The notes under the pieces: generated by a model | Seen by the model: only the letters and a program-made list of their open reading frames with translations | What the model was told of the DNA's origin: nothing | Databases searched by the model: none | Source: Citrobacter sp. FP75 | Lineage (GTDB): Bacteria > Pseudomonadota > Gammaproteobacteria > Enterobacterales > Enterobacteriaceae | Reading direction: 5' to 3' | DNA: 64,000 nucleotides | NCBI RefSeq assembly: GCF_018342065.1 | Contig: NZ_JAFDOE010000007.1 | Location: 65,350-129,349 of the forward strand | Program-made: the position numbers and the translations under genes | Part shown: piece after piece, positions 40,704-55,804 of the stretch | How positions within the stretch are numbered: position 1 is the first letter of the stretch | How the letters are laid out: each line of letters opens with the position of its first letter

Positions 40704-41462
40704 TTACACGTTCAGAAAACTGCCGAGACGATAACCGCGCTCCGCGATGGCATATTTCAATGCCGGAGACGTCAGAACATCAAGTTCAGTTAAGCGGGGG
40801 TAACAATAGGCGCTTTGTCGAATAATGTTATCGATAAAGGCCGGGTGACACATCACTTCCAGCGATGACTCGCCCCTGTCCGCAGAGGCGTCGAGTACCT
40901 GCAAAAACAGTTCTTCCGAAATCGCTTCACCGTAAAACTCGCTGCTAAAACCCTGAGAAGTACGCAACGAAACCGGCAAGTCAGAGGCCTCGAATACCGT
41001 CTGGCGATCGATACGTAACGCAATACCGCGCTGCGCGGCAAAATCAGCCACTACAGGGAAAATCTGCGGGAACATATGCACATGGTGATGGCTATCCAGA
41101 TGCGTCGGCTCCCGGCCAAACAGGTCAATGAAACGCTGATACTGCGCGGCCAGCTCATGTGAAATTTCATCCAGCGGCAAGGTGTTTTCCTCAGCCATCT
41201 GCCAGATCCATTTCCCCAGAAGTCCGTCGCGAGTCAGACCCGGCATCGCCGTCAACGGTCTCCCTAGCGTCAGGACGAAGTGCATGCCAACGGCAAGGTC
41301 AGGAATTTCGCGACTCAACTGCACCGCATGGTCAATGGCCTCACCGTTGACCAGCGCCGTGGTCGACGTGACAACACCGTTGCGGCAAGCTTCAACAATG
41401 CCGTAGTTTTGCCCTTTGCTCAGGCCAAAATCATCCGCATTCACAATCAGTACGCGTTCCAT
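40704..41462 (-). CDS. chbG: Chito-oligosaccharide deacetylase ChbG
   Basis: A 252-residue YdjC-family deacetylase. It removes an acetyl group from chitobiose 6-phosphate, making the inducer form for ChbR and the substrate for ChbF. Metal-binding motifs are [10 protein letters not shown] near residue 8 and [14 protein letters not shown] near 122. I chose the ATG at 41462 ([13 protein letters not shown]), as in E. coli. It is the last gene of the operon, 12 bases after chbF. Confidence 0.94.
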   Translation of the reverse strand: MERVLIVNADDFGLSKGQNYGIVEACRNGVVTSTTALVNGEAIDHAVQLSREIPDLAVGMHFVLTLGRPLTAMPGLTRDGLLGKWIWQMAEENTLPLDEISHELAAQYQRFIDLFGREPTHLDSHHHVHMFPQIFPVVADFAAQRGIALRIDRQTVFEASDLPVSLRTSQGFSSEFYGEAISEELFLQVLDASADRGESSLEVMCHPAFIDNIIRQSAYCYPRLTELDVLTSPALKYAIAERGYRLGSFLNV

Positions 41463-41474
41463 AGCCGACCTCAA

Positions 41475-42830
41475 TTAGTGTTGTTCGCTTTTGAGCTTCT
41501 CAATGCACCCGGCAAAGTTTGGCAGCCATTTCTCATGCGCAAGGATCAGCTCGCGCGCCAGGATTTCGGCATCAGTGTCAGAATGCACCAGCGGGCTCAG
41601 GTTTAATGCCAGCAGTACGTCATTCAACTCGCCGCTCAGCGCCGCATTGCTCGCAGCCACTTCAAAGCCTTTAATGGTATAGATAAGACCAAGCACTTTC
41701 TCGTCAAAATGCGTGATGCGTGGATGCGGGGTTGCGCCGTTGCGTCCCAGCGTGCAGGTCATCTCAACCGCCCAGTCCGCAGGGATGTTATTAACATGAC
41801 CATGGTGAGGAACGTTGACATAATGCTCGGTCTGCTTATCGTTGTAGATGGCGTTGATCACTTCACAGGCTGCATCGGAGTAGTACGCCCCGCCGCGCTG
41901 CTCAAGCTCCTTCGGCTTCACATTCAGCTCAGGATTTTTGTAGAGATCAAAAAGTTGTTTCTCAACTTTCTGCACGACCTGAGCGCGCGCGCCGCCCTTA
42001 TAGTATTCGCCCATTTCAATCGCCAGCATCTCTTTTGGCTTGAAGTAGTAAAGTAAATACGAGCACGGCAGCAGTTTCAACGAACGGATCAGCCCTTCAC
42101 TAAACGGCAGGTCAAAAATATTCTTCACCGTGGATGCTTTTAACTGACCCGACGCGACGCCGTCCAGCAGTTCGTCAAAGCGCGATTCGCCGTTCACCAG
42201 CACATCTTTAATAAACACCATGTGGTTCAGGCCAAACAGATCGATAGATAAATCATCGCTCTCTTTTAACGCCAACACATCGCTAATAAACATTTTCATG
42301 CCAATCGGAATATTGCACACTCCGATGAATTTCTTGAAATTCGTATGGCGATAGACGGCCTCAGTCACCATCCCGGCTGGGTTAGTAAAGTTAATCACCC
42401 ACGCATTCGGACACAGTTCTTCAACATCTTTCACAATGTCAAAAATAACCGGAATAGTACGCAAGCCTTTAAACAGACCGCCCGCGCCGTTTGTCTCCTG
42501 GCCCAGATATCCGTGACTCAACGGGATACGTTCATCCTGCTCACGGGCTTTCAACTGCCCGACGCGCAGCTGCGTGGTCACAAAGTCAGCCTCTTTCAGC
42601 GCTTCACGCCGATCCAGCGTTTTAAACAACTTCATCGGCACGCCAGCTTTGTCGATCATGCGCTGGCACAGGTCGAAAATAATATCCAGCTTCTCTTTCC
42701 CGCCGTCGACATCAACCAGCCACAATTCAGAAACCGGTAATTCATGATAGCGCTTAATAAAGCCTTCAAGTAACTCAGGGGTGTAGCTGCTCCCGCCACC
42801 AATAGTGACGACTTTTAATTTCTGGCTCAT
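41475..42830 (-). CDS. chbF: 6-phospho-beta-glucosidase ChbF (GH4)
   Basis: A 451-residue family GH4 enzyme that uses NAD+ and a divalent metal to cleave phosphorylated chitobiose and cellobiose. The NAD-binding VVTIGGGSSYTPELLEGF lies near residues 6-23. The metal site cysteine is in FIGVCNIPIGM near 171, and a histidine follows in LFGLNHMVFI. It has the same length as K-12 ChbF. Confidence 0.96.
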   Translation of the reverse strand: MSQKLKVVTIGGGSSYTPELLEGFIKRYHELPVSELWLVDVDGGKEKLDIIFDLCQRMIDKAGVPMKLFKTLDRREALKEADFVTTQLRVGQLKAREQDERIPLSHGYLGQETNGAGGLFKGLRTIPVIFDIVKDVEELCPNAWVINFTNPAGMVTEAVYRHTNFKKFIGVCNIPIGMKMFISDVLALKESDDLSIDLFGLNHMVFIKDVLVNGESRFDELLDGVASGQLKASTVKNIFDLPFSEGLIRSLKLLPCSYLLYYFKPKEMLAIEMGEYYKGGARAQVVQKVEKQLFDLYKNPELNVKPKELEQRGGAYYSDAACEVINAIYNDKQTEHYVNVPHHGHVNNIPADWAVEMTCTLGRNGATPHPRITHFDEKVLGLIYTIKGFEVAASNAALSGELNDVLLALNLSPLVHSDTDAEILARELILAHEKWLPNFAGCIEKLKSEQH

Positions 42831-42953
42831 ACTTTCTCCCTTCAGTGTAAAAACACTGACGTGTATTACGCTCTGCCCGAACGTCAGGAATAACGTGGCA
42901 GTCCCGGCGTTATTCAGGGCAAGCGAATAAAATGAATAATCGATGAATATTAT

Positions 42954-43796
42954 TTACTGATTAAATTCAGTTAACTTCTTCCGGTAGCTATTAGGCGTAA
43001 ACGACGTCAGCTTTTTAAACGTTTTAATAAACAAGCTTGGACTGCTGTAACCCGCCTCATACGCAATATCCGTGACCGAGTAGTTGGTCATTTCCAGCTG
43101 TTTTTTAGCAAAATTGATGCGGATTTCATTAATAATCTGCATCGGTGTTTTACTGTAATAACGCTGGGTGGCGCGCGTCAGATACTCCTGAGACTTTGCC
43201 GATAGCTGTACCATATTTTCCAGCGCATTCTCGCTAAACTGGCGTTTGTCGTGCATCGTTTCCACGGTGGTTTTCAGCCATTGTGGCGTGTCATCCAACA
43301 CCTGTTCTTCACGATGATGTCGGAGCCGGTTAATAATGTAGAAGGTGACCACTTCTACAAATTCATCCAGTCCGCTCTCGCGAAAATTCAGTGATGCAAT
43401 GACCGTTTCGATATAGGTGAGAAAGGAGTTATTAGCCCGATACACCTGCGATGCAACAAAACAAAACGGCAATAAAGGGTGATAGTGCTGTTCAAAAAAA
43501 CGTTTACTGATACCGACGTTAAGGATCCGCGTCGCGCCGAAATCGTAGAAACTTTGATGGTGCGATCCCAGTGGGATAAAAACAAAGTCACCACGCTCCA
43601 GCAGCACACGCTTACCGTTGATTTCCTGATAATAGCGACCGGTTAATACCAGGGTAAATTCATAGTAGTCGTGCTGATGCAGTCCACTGATACTCTCAGT
43701 TTTGTTATAGATAAACACATGGAAGTTTTTGCCATTAAACAGCTGCTGCTCGTAAACGGTTTTGATTTCCGGTGCGTTAATCTGTAGCTGCATCAT
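42954..43796 (-). CDS. chbR: Chitobiose operon regulator ChbR
   Basis: A 280-residue AraC-type regulator with an N-terminal cupin ([15 protein letters not shown] near 37) and a C-terminal double helix-turn-helix ([20 protein letters not shown]). It represses chb without sugar and activates it with deacetylated chitobiose phosphate and CRP. It is encoded within the operon between chbA and chbF. Confidence 0.96.
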   Translation of the reverse strand: MMQLQINAPEIKTVYEQQLFNGKNFHVFIYNKTESISGLHQHDYYEFTLVLTGRYYQEINGKRVLLERGDFVFIPLGSHHQSFYDFGATRILNVGISKRFFEQHYHPLLPFCFVASQVYRANNSFLTYIETVIASLNFRESGLDEFVEVVTFYIINRLRHHREEQVLDDTPQWLKTTVETMHDKRQFSENALENMVQLSAKSQEYLTRATQRYYSKTPMQIINEIRINFAKKQLEMTNYSVTDIAYEAGYSSPSLFIKTFKKLTSFTPNSYRKKLTEFNQ

Positions 43797-43806
43797 GCAC
43801 TCCTCG

Positions 43807-44154
43807 CTATTTCAGCTTCTCGTGAAGCTCAATCAGTTCAGTTACCAGCTCACGTGCCAGCATTGAAGTCATCAGATGATCCTGTGCGTGAACCAGAACC
43901 AGGCTCACTTTCATTTTACCTTCACCCTGATCGCCTTCAATCAGTTTCGTTTGAACGAGGTGCGCTTCGTTCAGCGCCATGCGAGACTGTTCCATCATTG
44001 CCTTCGCTGCCTCAAAATCGCCCTGCTTGGCCATCTTGAGTGCACCATAGGCCAGGCTACGGGCCTGCCCTGAATTGATGATAAGCCCCATCACCACTTC
44101 TTCAAGTTCTTCAGCTTCTGACGATGAATCAACAATGTTTTCGATATCTAACAT
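43807..44154 (-). CDS. chbA: Chitobiose PTS EIIA component
   Basis: A 115-residue lactose-type EIIA, an all-helical trimer. The phosphorylated histidine is in [12 protein letters not shown] near residue 89. I chose the ATG at 44154 ([11 protein letters not shown]), preceded by GGAAAAGAG. It receives phosphate from HPr and passes it to ChbB. Confidence 0.95.
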   Translation of the reverse strand: MLDIENIVDSSSEAEELEEVVMGLIINSGQARSLAYGALKMAKQGDFEAAKAMMEQSRMALNEAHLVQTKLIEGDQGEGKMKVSLVLVHAQDHLMTSMLARELVTELIELHEKLK

Positions 44155-44208
44155 ACTCTTTTCCTCTGGTTCAGTCCGGCATGACCGGGTAGCCATGCCG
44201 GATTAAAT

Positions 44209-45567
44209 TTAGAATTTCAATGCGTTAGCGATATCTTCTTCGCTTTCTTCTTTATCAATTACGTTCTGCGCTTTGTTAGCGACAACAACGAATGGCAGAT
44301 ACACCAGCGTTGCAACCCCAAGGTTGAACAGGGCCACCAGCAGTGCAGCGACGCTGCCGTTGGTGTTAAAGAACGCCCCCAACCCGGTTGGCATCGTCCA
44401 CGGCGCAATGTTGGTAATCGGTGGAATAATGCCAGTGTAGTAGGCTGCCAGCATAATCGCGGCCAGAATCGGCTGAACCAGAATGAACGGGATGAACATT
44501 ACCGGGTTCATGATAATCGGCAGACCGAACAGAATCGGTTCGTTAATCTGGAAGATACCTGACGGCAGTGCCAGTTTCGCCACCTGACGATAGTCCGGAC
44601 GACGGGATGCCAGGAAGATAGCAATAATCAGACCCAGAGTTGCACCGCTACCGCCGAGGAAGATATAGGAATCCAGCATCGGTTTTGCCCAGACGTGGAA
44701 CGTCTTACCGGCTTCCAGCGCAGCATCTACAGAGCCAAACTGTTGGTAAATAGAGATGTTTTCCAGCGCCCATGGCGTCATGATACCGCTGTCCAGCGCG
44801 GTCAGCGCCAGTGAACCGTGAATACCGAAGAACCACAGCAGCGGAACAAAAATCACGTAGGCCCAGCCCACCACACTGCCCAGTGAGGCCAGCGGAGTCG
44901 AGATAGAGTCCATGATGATCTGGTGGAAGTTTGTGCCCCAGATTGCCAGTGCCCAGCCAATGATCCCCATAATGGAGAGAATGATAAAGCCAGGAATCAA
45001 CGCTGAGAACGAACGCGAGACCGATGCCGGGACGCTATCGGGTAATTTAATAACCCAATTACGGCGCACAACAAAGGTGAACATTTCCGCGACCGCAAGA
45101 CCGATAATAATACCGGAAATAATATTCGCCCCACCCAACCAGTTAGCGCCAACGGCATAGGCTTCGCCTACGCTGTAAGGCGTCACGGTCATAAATGCCG
45201 CCACGGATAACAAACCAGCGGCCAGGGAGTCAACCTTGCGTTCGTCCGCCATCGCCATCCCAATAAAGAATGGCGCCATCAGTGACATAATACCCAGCGT
45301 ACCGTTATATACGTTCCCACCGATGCCTTTTAAGCTATTGAGATTTTCAATAGTAGAAGCATCAAGTCGGACGCCCATGGAATAAAAAAATGACCCCTCC
45401 CCAAAGCTCAGGAAAACGTTATTGATTAATACAAACATGGCCCCTGCGAGGGTTAACGGCATTAAACGAATAAAACCGTTTTTGATTGCATTAACGTGTG
45501 GCTGCTTTCCAATTTTTACAGCAAAAGGAAGGAGTACCTTTTCAAGTGAAGCAATAGCGTTACTCAT
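44209..45567 (-). CDS. chbC: Chitobiose PTS EIIC permease
   Basis: A 452-residue lactose/cellobiose-type EIIC with about ten membrane segments. It binds N,N'-diacetylchitobiose (and cellobiose) and moves it inward as it is phosphorylated. Start [20 protein letters not shown] equals E. coli. It follows chbB across an 85-base gap that carries the ChiX pairing site. Confidence 0.96.
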   Translation of the reverse strand: MSNAIASLEKVLLPFAVKIGKQPHVNAIKNGFIRLMPLTLAGAMFVLINNVFLSFGEGSFFYSMGVRLDASTIENLNSLKGIGGNVYNGTLGIMSLMAPFFIGMAMADERKVDSLAAGLLSVAAFMTVTPYSVGEAYAVGANWLGGANIISGIIIGLAVAEMFTFVVRRNWVIKLPDSVPASVSRSFSALIPGFIILSIMGIIGWALAIWGTNFHQIIMDSISTPLASLGSVVGWAYVIFVPLLWFFGIHGSLALTALDSGIMTPWALENISIYQQFGSVDAALEAGKTFHVWAKPMLDSYIFLGGSGATLGLIIAIFLASRRPDYRQVAKLALPSGIFQINEPILFGLPIIMNPVMFIPFILVQPILAAIMLAAYYTGIIPPITNIAPWTMPTGLGAFFNTNGSVAALLVALFNLGVATLVYLPFVVVANKAQNVIDKEESEEDIANALKF

Positions 45568-45585
45568 AGAAAAATACCCTTAAAT

Positions 45586-45606
45586 ACCGCAATATAATAT
45601 TGCGGT
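45586..45606 (-). other. 21-base palindrome in the chbB-chbC gap
   Basis: ACCGCAATAT-A-ATATTGCGGT is an exact inverted repeat just upstream of chbC. In the mRNA it is a hairpin about 20 bases before the chbC start, near the ChiX pairing site. It may influence RNA cleavage between the two cistrons. Confidence 0.7.
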
Positions 45607-45623
45607 GAATGTTAATGAAATAA

Positions 45624-45635
45624 CTCTTTGACGGG
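45624..45635 (-). promoter_or_regulatory. ChiX sRNA pairing site in chb mRNA
   Basis: The chbBC messenger carries CCCGUCAAAGAG, an exact 12-base complement to the CUCUUUGACGGG seed of the sRNA ChiX as I recall its sequence. In E. coli and Salmonella this region acts as a decoy: induced chb mRNA traps ChiX and so relieves repression of the chitoporin gene. Conservation of this site implies the same circuit here. Confidence 0.85.
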
Positions 45636-45652
45636 AAATTTAAAAAATATAA

Positions 45653-45973
45653 TTAATTTGCTGCGGCTTTTTTAATTGCTGCAACTGCAGCCTTAAGCAC
45701 GCCTAAACCATCGACTTTGCCATACAACAGCGAGTCAATCACTTCTACAGGCTTGTTAGGTAACAAACGCTGAATTTCGGGCAACATATAAGCAATTTGT
45801 GGGCCTAATAAAACGACGTCAGCAGCGGGACCTTTTTCTCCCGCCAACGTTTCAGGGAATGCTTCAATAATAACCGGCACTTCGTATTTCTCAGCCTGCG
45901 CACGCATCTTTGAAACTAACAAGGAAGTCGACATGCCCGCAGAACAAAACAGATAAATGTGTTTCTTTTCCAT
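45653..45973 (-). CDS. chbB: Chitobiose PTS EIIB component
   Basis: A 106-residue EIIB of the lactose/cellobiose family. The phosphocysteine is Cys10 in [13 protein letters not shown]. It passes phosphate from ChbA to the sugar in ChbC. I chose the ATG at 45973 (MEKKHIYLF). It is first in the operon, with about 300 bases of control region upstream. Confidence 0.96.
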   Translation of the reverse strand: MEKKHIYLFCSAGMSTSLLVSKMRAQAEKYEVPVIIEAFPETLAGEKGPAADVVLLGPQIAYMLPEIQRLLPNKPVEVIDSLLYGKVDGLGVLKAAVAAIKKAAAN

Positions 45974-46271
45974 AAAAACGATCCTCATATGCGATTATCT
46001 GTCAACCAGACACTCCGCAAGCCATCACCTGCATCCATGCTCTGGGTAACTTGCGTTAGCTAAATTACTTTTTTAAGTGGCTGAAATGAGTATACGGGAT
46101 TGCACAGGAGGATGGTATTTCCTTGACCAACTAAATTGTCTCTCATTGACCTGGTGTTATGACCCCCCTCACATTTTGTGTAAATAATTCGCGGCAATAA
46201 ATAAGATCGTATGGCGCAAAAAAACCGGCGCAATGGCCGGTCCTGTTGGGTGCTCAGGCAATAAGCAGTAG
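45974..46271. other. chb control region and osmE 3' side
   Basis: Holds the chb promoter. A NagC-like palindrome (AATAATTCGCGG... at 46181-46203, TTATT/AATAA arms) is the best operator candidate. A minus-strand terminator for osmE lies at 46218-46242 (ACCGG and CCGGT arms followed by a U-run). No gene is present. Confidence 0.5.
46181..46203 (-). promoter_or_regulatory. Possible NagC operator of chb
   Basis: An A/T-rich imperfect palindrome centred on a CGCGG core resembles the NagC recognition sequence, and NagC is known to repress chb in E. coli. It lies about 210 bases upstream of chbB, so a second site or DNA looping would be expected. The assignment rests on pattern only. Confidence 0.4.
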
Positions 46272-46613
46272 TTACTGCTTCGCCCCCTGCGGGTCTGTGT
46301 CGTACTCGGCACAGGTCTGATAACCAGAATTAATCACGTGTCCAGTATCATCCAATGCAACAAAATAGGTCTCAGCTTTACCATCTCGTTGACCCAGGAT
46401 GTAAGTCTGACACGTCCCGCGAGCATGAACCATTGTCACTTCAGAAGACGGCTTGCCGGCAATCTGCGCAACCTGCGCCCGGCTCATCCCTTTCTTCACA
46501 TCTTTCACCACGGGCTGAACAAATTGGTCTTTGGTACGATCGTAGGCCGTACACCCTGCCAGCATAGTTAATACCGCCGCTGCACCCAGAATTCCTGTTA
46601 GATTCTTGTTCAT
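46272..46613 (-). CDS. osmE: Osmotically inducible lipoprotein OsmE
   Basis: A 113-residue lipoprotein of the SmpA/OmlA fold. The lipobox LAGC places lipid on Cys21. The mature part contains [20 protein letters not shown], the typical SmpA motif. In E. coli it is induced by osmotic stress and sigma-S; its function is unclear. It is divergent from nadE. Confidence 0.94.
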   Translation of the reverse strand: MNKNLTGILGAAAVLTMLAGCTAYDRTKDQFVQPVVKDVKKGMSRAQVAQIAGKPSSEVTMVHARGTCQTYILGQRDGKAETYFVALDDTGHVINSGYQTCAEYDTDPQGAKQ

Positions 46614-46822
46614 TTTTTCGTCCTCTTGTTTTTCAGCGTGTTATATAAGCCTGGAGCACAACAACTCATTTTTCAAGCAAACTGTCGATACTCAGGCCAT
46701 TTCGGAAAAATCTATTAAAACAAAATGCTGTGATATCAGGCTGCATCCCTTGTCGTTTGGGCGTCAACGCGTTAGCTTTAACAGATCACAATTTTTATCA
46801 TTTTATTTTTCGGAGGGGTTAG

Positions 46823-47653
46823 ATGACTCTGCAGCAAGAGATAATCCAGGCACTTGGCGCGCAGCCGCGTATTAATGCAGAAGAGGAAATTCGCCGTAGC
46901 GTGGATTTTCTGAAATCGTATCTGAAAACCTACCCTTTTCTGAAATCACTGGTATTAGGGATTAGCGGCGGTCAGGACTCAACGCTCGCCGGAAAATTAT
47001 GTCAAATGGCCATTTCCGAGCTGCGTGAAGAAACCGGGAACGACGCGCTGCAATTTATTGCTGTGCGCCTGCCTTACGGTGTTCAGGCCGATGAGCAGGA
47101 CTGCCAGGACGCCATCGCCTTCATTCAACCGGATCGCGTGTTAACCGTCAATATCAAGGCGGCGGTACTGGCCAGCGAGCAGGCGTTACGTGAAGCCGGT
47201 ATTGAGCTAAGCGATTTTGTGCGCGGCAATGAAAAAGCCCGAGAACGCATGAAGGCACAGTACAGTATCGCCGGAATGACCAGCGGCGTGGTAGTGGGTA
47301 CCGATCACGCTGCAGAAGCGATTACCGGCTTTTTCACCAAATATGGCGATGGCGGAACCGATATTAACCCGTTATTCCGCCTCAACAAACGTCAGGGAAA
47401 ACAACTGCTGGCCGCGCTGGGCTGTCCGGAGCATTTATATAAGAAAGCGCCTACCGCCGATCTCGAAGACGATCGCCCTTCTCTACCCGACGAAGCCGCT
47501 TTAGGCGTAACGTACGACAACATTGATGATTATCTGGAAGGTAAAACTCTGGATGATGCTATCGCGAAGAAAATTGAAAGCTGGTATGTGAAGACAGAAC
47601 ACAAACGTCGCACACCCATTACGGTGTTTGACGATTTCTGGAAAAAAGCGTAA
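46823..47653 (+). CDS. nadE: NH3-dependent NAD+ synthetase
   Basis: A 276-residue ATP-pyrophosphatase enzyme that amidates nicotinate adenine dinucleotide to NAD+ using ammonia. The P-loop [15 protein letters not shown] is near residues 45-59. It lacks a glutaminase domain. CGGAGGGG precedes the ATG. It is the K-12 length plus one C-terminal residue. Confidence 0.97.
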   Translation: MTLQQEIIQALGAQPRINAEEEIRRSVDFLKSYLKTYPFLKSLVLGISGGQDSTLAGKLCQMAISELREETGNDALQFIAVRLPYGVQADEQDCQDAIAFIQPDRVLTVNIKAAVLASEQALREAGIELSDFVRGNEKARERMKAQYSIAGMTSGVVVGTDHAAEAITGFFTKYGDGGTDINPLFRLNKRQGKQLLAALGCPEHLYKKAPTADLEDDRPSLPDEAALGVTYDNIDDYLEGKTLDDAIAKKIESWYVKTEHKRRTPITVFDDFWKKA

Positions 47654-47710
47654 TCAGCGTCCGGGCCGGGAGTTACCGCGCATAGCGTCTCTTCCGGCCC
47701 CAGGCTCGTG

Positions 47711-48286
47711 TTATTGCACCGAGTCTGGCGAATAGCCAGGCTTCCAGTTAATTTCACTAAACAGCAGTTTCCCCTCCGCTTTTAACAATCTCAGCGTGTG
47801 CTTTCCGTCGTGCCAGCATGCACCTTGATCCGCCGTGAGCAACTTATCACCAAGCTGCCAGGCGCCACTTAACACAAACACCACGCCACCGCGTGAGCCA
47901 AAGGTGGTAAAGGTTCGATCGGCCACCCTGACTTTGGCCTGGCAAACATCACGACGGGTCATAATATTGAAGTCCATCGACATCTGCCCTTCCGTTAGCT
48001 TTGCTTTGACCACCCGGTCACCCGCAAAGGTAAACGGTTGATGCTGTTTCAGGGTATGGCTGAGAGGATTGGCACCTTCCAGAGTCACTTCCCCCCCTTC
48101 CAGCAAGGTAATAACACGCTCGACGCCAGGGAAAAGAGAAAACTCACCGTTCGCCGCGATAGAAGCGATACTCGCCCGCCAGTGAAAATCACGGGTTGCT
48201 GGCGGAAAACAACAAATTTCTCGCGTTTCGCCCGCACCATTGCGCCAAAGATTGACCGGCATTTTGCGGATATCAAAGTATTCCAT
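47711..48286 (-). CDS. ves: Ves (HutD-family cupin)
   Basis: A 191-residue HutD/Ves-family protein, a double cupin. In E. coli ves is cold- and stress-associated; its biochemical role is unknown. Conserved [18 protein letters not shown] near residue 12 marks the family. I chose the ATG at 48286 (MEYFDIRKM), as in E. coli, though an ATG one codon earlier is possible. It converges with nadE; the K-12 gene cho is absent between them. Confidence 0.92.
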   Translation of the reverse strand: MEYFDIRKMPVNLWRNGAGETREICCFPPATRDFHWRASIASIAANGEFSLFPGVERVITLLEGGEVTLEGANPLSHTLKQHQPFTFAGDRVVKAKLTEGQMSMDFNIMTRRDVCQAKVRVADRTFTTFGSRGGVVFVLSGAWQLGDKLLTADQGACWHDGKHTLRLLKAEGKLLFSEINWKPGYSPDSVQ

Positions 48287-48625
48287 CATCCCTCCAGAAA
48301 GGCGCAGTACGTCTGCGTGACGCACCCAGGCAGCCAAAAATTCACTCTGCACATTATTGTTATCGGCAGCAGAGTTGATTTGCCTTAGCGAGGATCCCGG
48401 CGTTTTACAAAAAAATTAACACGCTGATCCAGGTAGAATTTTCGCGGGCTTCAGGAGAATAGCGTGTCGGTTGCAGGGCGCAATAGGCAGGAAAGAAAAA
48501 ACCGCCGATCCTGTCCACCTCGTTAAACGTGTTGTGGACAAGACCGGCGGTCTTGAGTTTTTATTCGCGCCGTCCTGAGACTTACCCAGACACAGCGCGA
48601 ATGATTTAGTGTAGACGCTTACCGG
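48287..48625. other. ves-spy intergenic region
   Basis: About 340 bases between two minus-strand genes. It includes the ves promoter side and the long spy terminator at 48490-48551. No supported gene. A short GTG frame (19 codons at about 48463) runs through the terminator and is not credible. Confidence 0.6.
48490..48551 (-). terminator. Long intrinsic terminator of spy
   Basis: On the minus strand CCGCCGGTCTTGTCCAC pairs over 17 bases with GTGGACAGGATCGGCGG (two G-U pairs), with a 15-base loop and a run of six U. It is unusually long for a terminator. It stands about 75 bases past the spy stop. Confidence 0.88.
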
Positions 48626-49111
48626 TTATTCAGCAGCTTCCGGCATTTTACCTTTCTGCGCTGCGCGTTCTGTCAGACGCTTCTCAAAATTGGCATTAAA
48701 CTGTTTTTTCTGTTCCGGCGTCAGAATGTTGTAAATCTTGTTCTGGGTTTCCATATGCGCCAGCATATTGGCTTTGCGCTGTTCTTCCATTTTTGCAATC
48801 TGCGCTTCGGCTTTTGCTTTATCGAAGCTGTCGCTGGCGATGATATCGTGCATTGCACGGCGTTCTTCCAGCGGCGGACGTTTCATCTGATCGCGCTGGC
48901 CTTTCATGATGTCGCGGATCTGCTGTTTCTGCGCATCGGTCAGATTCAGGTCTTTAAACATCATATCGTGATGCGGGGCAAACTTAGCGTTGTGGTGCAT
49001 CATCGGTTTGGCATCAGCGGGTGCTGCTGCGGTCGTGTCAGCGGCATGCGCCAGGTTTGCAGCGCCAAGCGCCAGAGTAGAGGCAACAAACAGAGCAGTC
49101 AGTTTACGCAT
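48626..49111 (-). CDS. spy: Periplasmic chaperone Spy
   Basis: A 161-residue periplasmic chaperone with signal peptide ending NLAHA (about residue 23). Two LTxxQ motifs, LNLTDAQKQQIRDIM and YNILTPEQKKQFNANF, mark the CpxP/Spy family. It is a cradle-shaped ATP-independent chaperone induced through Cpx and Bae under envelope stress. The mature protein is rich in Met, His, Lys and Gln, as in E. coli. Confidence 0.96.
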   Translation of the reverse strand: MRKLTALFVASTLALGAANLAHAADTTAAAPADAKPMMHHNAKFAPHHDMMFKDLNLTDAQKQQIRDIMKGQRDQMKRPPLEERRAMHDIIASDSFDKAKAEAQIAKMEEQRKANMLAHMETQNKIYNILTPEQKKQFNANFEKRLTERAAQKGKMPEAAE

Positions 49112-49140
49112 AATTTCTATCCTTTCTTTCAGTTATTCTT

Positions 49141-49177
49141 ACGACATTCATACGATGCTTATACCATCGGATGTCGT
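49141..49177 (-). promoter_or_regulatory. 5'-terminal hairpin of spy mRNA
   Basis: ACGACAT (49141-49147) pairs with ATGTCGT (49171-49177), and CGATG (49153-49157) pairs with CATCG (49165-49169). If the -10 at 49185-49190 is used, the stem begins at the first transcribed bases. Such 5' stems often shield mRNA from decay. Confidence 0.55.
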
Positions 49178-49415
49178 GTTGACGAGATTAACTTTACCGG
49201 TTGAAGCGTCAATTAATCAGAGCAACGGTAAAACAATGAAAGTGTAAAAAACAAACTTTCATCAATTATGAAGAAAAAAAGAATAAATTGTGCAGAGTTG
49301 AAATAAAAAATTACAACAGGATGATTTTGAAAGGATTATGGAGAACTATACCTGAAGCCTGATTATTAATAAAGCAGCTTACCAGGAATAATCCGTAATA
49401 AAGAATAAACGCACG

Positions 49416-49448
49416 CAAAAATAATCCCCCGGAGAAAACTCGCGGGGA
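49416..49448 (-). terminator. Terminator of the astCADBE operon
   Basis: On the minus strand CCCCGCGAG, loop TTTT, then CTCCGGGG form an imperfect stem, followed by a U-rich tract. It starts about ten bases after the astE stop. Confidence 0.75.
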
Positions 49449-49457
49449 ATATATCGG

Positions 49458-50415
49458 TTATAGCCTTTCCAGCATCAGCCCCGCGCGCAAACCGCAGGCC
49501 ACGTTCGGGTTTGGAAACAGCACGTATTCAACATCATGGGTGACGATAAAACGCTCATCGCCATCCTGCGCCAGCACGGTCCCTTCCCTGAAAGGGGTAA
49601 AGTTCAGCGTCTGATTGTCCATATAGAGAATGAAATCGTCGCTGCGCCGCGTAATTTGCGACACCACACGATAGCGTAGCGGGGAAGTTTGTGGCGAAGC
49701 TGCGCGCTCGCCCTGCAGCAACGCCGCCAACGCGTCTGCCGTTAGGGCGAACTGCGTCAGATCGTTTTGCCCAAACGCCAGGGCCTTACCCAGCTCCAGC
49801 GTACAGGCCAGCGCGCCGAAATGCTCACCGCTAAAGTGGGTAAACGTGCCGCCCGGTGTCTGATGAAAAACCAGCGCCTCCAGCCCCGCCGCCCCCAGCC
49901 ACGACAGAAACTCTTCGTCCCAGGGCACGTTGCGCTGCGGCAGCACGCCAAAGCGCAGGTGATGTGAACCTCGAATAGCGGTATGCATGTCCAGATGCCA
50001 GCGCACAGGCTCCCTGGCGCGTGAATAAAATTCTTCCAGGCACTGCTCAAGTTGACGGGCACGCCGCGTTTCAGCGCTCTCGGCAAATATCTGCCAGCGC
50101 CCGCCAAACATGCGGTTCATGTCGCTGTGGCAATAGCGTTTCTCCTCCGCCAGCGCCTGCGGATTGCCCAGAATCACCAGCAACCGCCATGTCAGCGTCA
50201 GTTCGCCGCGAAACAGCCGGGACAGCAGCGCATCCAGCATTTCAACCGGTGCGGTTTCGTTGCCATGAATACCCGCAGAAATCACCAGCGAACGATCAAC
50301 TGCGGCTGTCGGCGTCAACTCCAGCATCCCATGCCCTGTCCAGCGCCAGCTAAAACCATGAACCTCGCCGTGGGTGATATCCGGCAAGGTCCCCGCGAGG
50401 GTCCGGGCCAGAAAA

Positions 50416-50423
<8 letters not shown>
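49458..50423 (-). CDS. astE: Succinylglutamate desuccinylase
   Basis: A 321-residue zinc carboxypeptidase-like enzyme (M14 superfamily). It releases glutamate and succinate in the last step of arginine succinyltransferase degradation. Metal ligands lie in [15 protein letters not shown] near residue 52 and in [17 protein letters not shown] near 145. I chose the ATG at 50423, overlapping astB by 8 bases; an ATG three codons upstream is possible. Confidence 0.95.
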
Positions 50424-55518
<5,095 letters not shown>

Positions 55519-55553
55519 TTAATAAATATAGTGTTTGCGGTGTAAATGTAGAG

Positions 55554-55569
55554 TGCAGGGTTCGTGCCA
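55554..55569 (-). promoter_or_regulatory. Sigma-54 promoter of astC
   Basis: On the minus strand TGGCACGAACCCTGCA gives the -24 GG and -12 GC elements with the exact 10-base spacing. It fits nitrogen-limited induction of arginine catabolism as known in E. coli. Confidence 0.85.
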
Positions 55570-55633
55570 GCCAGCAAAAAATATGCATAAACGTCCAGGG
55601 GTAACGGAATATCAAGGAGTTACAACCAAACGA

Positions 55634-55663
55634 TATTCACTTCGTTTGCATATAAAGTGAATA
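55634..55663. promoter_or_regulatory. Inverted repeat with ArgR-like half-sites
   Basis: TATTCACTT (55634-55642) and AAGTGAATA (55655-55663) are exact complements. TGAAT-type words recur at 55672-55683. ArgR co-activates ast in E. coli, so these are candidate ARG boxes, but the spacing departs from the 18-base consensus. Confidence 0.35.
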
Positions 55664-55787
55664 CGTTCGCCACCGGGGTGAATATTCAGAGGAAAAAACG
55701 CAATTTTATTCAGTCGCCAAATATAATTCTGGAATTGTGATCGTATACGAAATTTTTCGGAAATTATTGCCCCATTCTGACGCGTGC

Positions 55788-55804
55788 CGCGCCAAAACGG
55801 TGCA
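55788..55804 (-). promoter_or_regulatory. NtrC binding site for astC
   Basis: CGCGCCAAAACGGTGCA agrees at 14 of 17 positions with the NtrC consensus TGCACCAAAATGGTGCA. It lies some 220 bases upstream of the sigma-54 promoter, a normal distance for an NtrC enhancer. Confidence 0.7.

Larger units (their letters stand above)
49112..49457. other. spy promoter/leader and ast terminator region
   Basis: The right-hand transcript leaves spy's promoter (TTGACG at 49207-49212, TAATCT at 49185-49190 on the minus strand). A hairpin follows at 49141-49177. The other end holds a minus-strand terminator of the ast operon at 49416-49448 (CCCCG.. and ..CGGGG arms then AUUAUUUUU). The middle is AT-rich with no gene. 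Confidence 0.6.

Noticed and set aside
48463..48525. Short GTG frame upstream of ves
   Set aside because: It passes through the spy terminator stem and encodes a basic peptide with no similarity. Not a gene.
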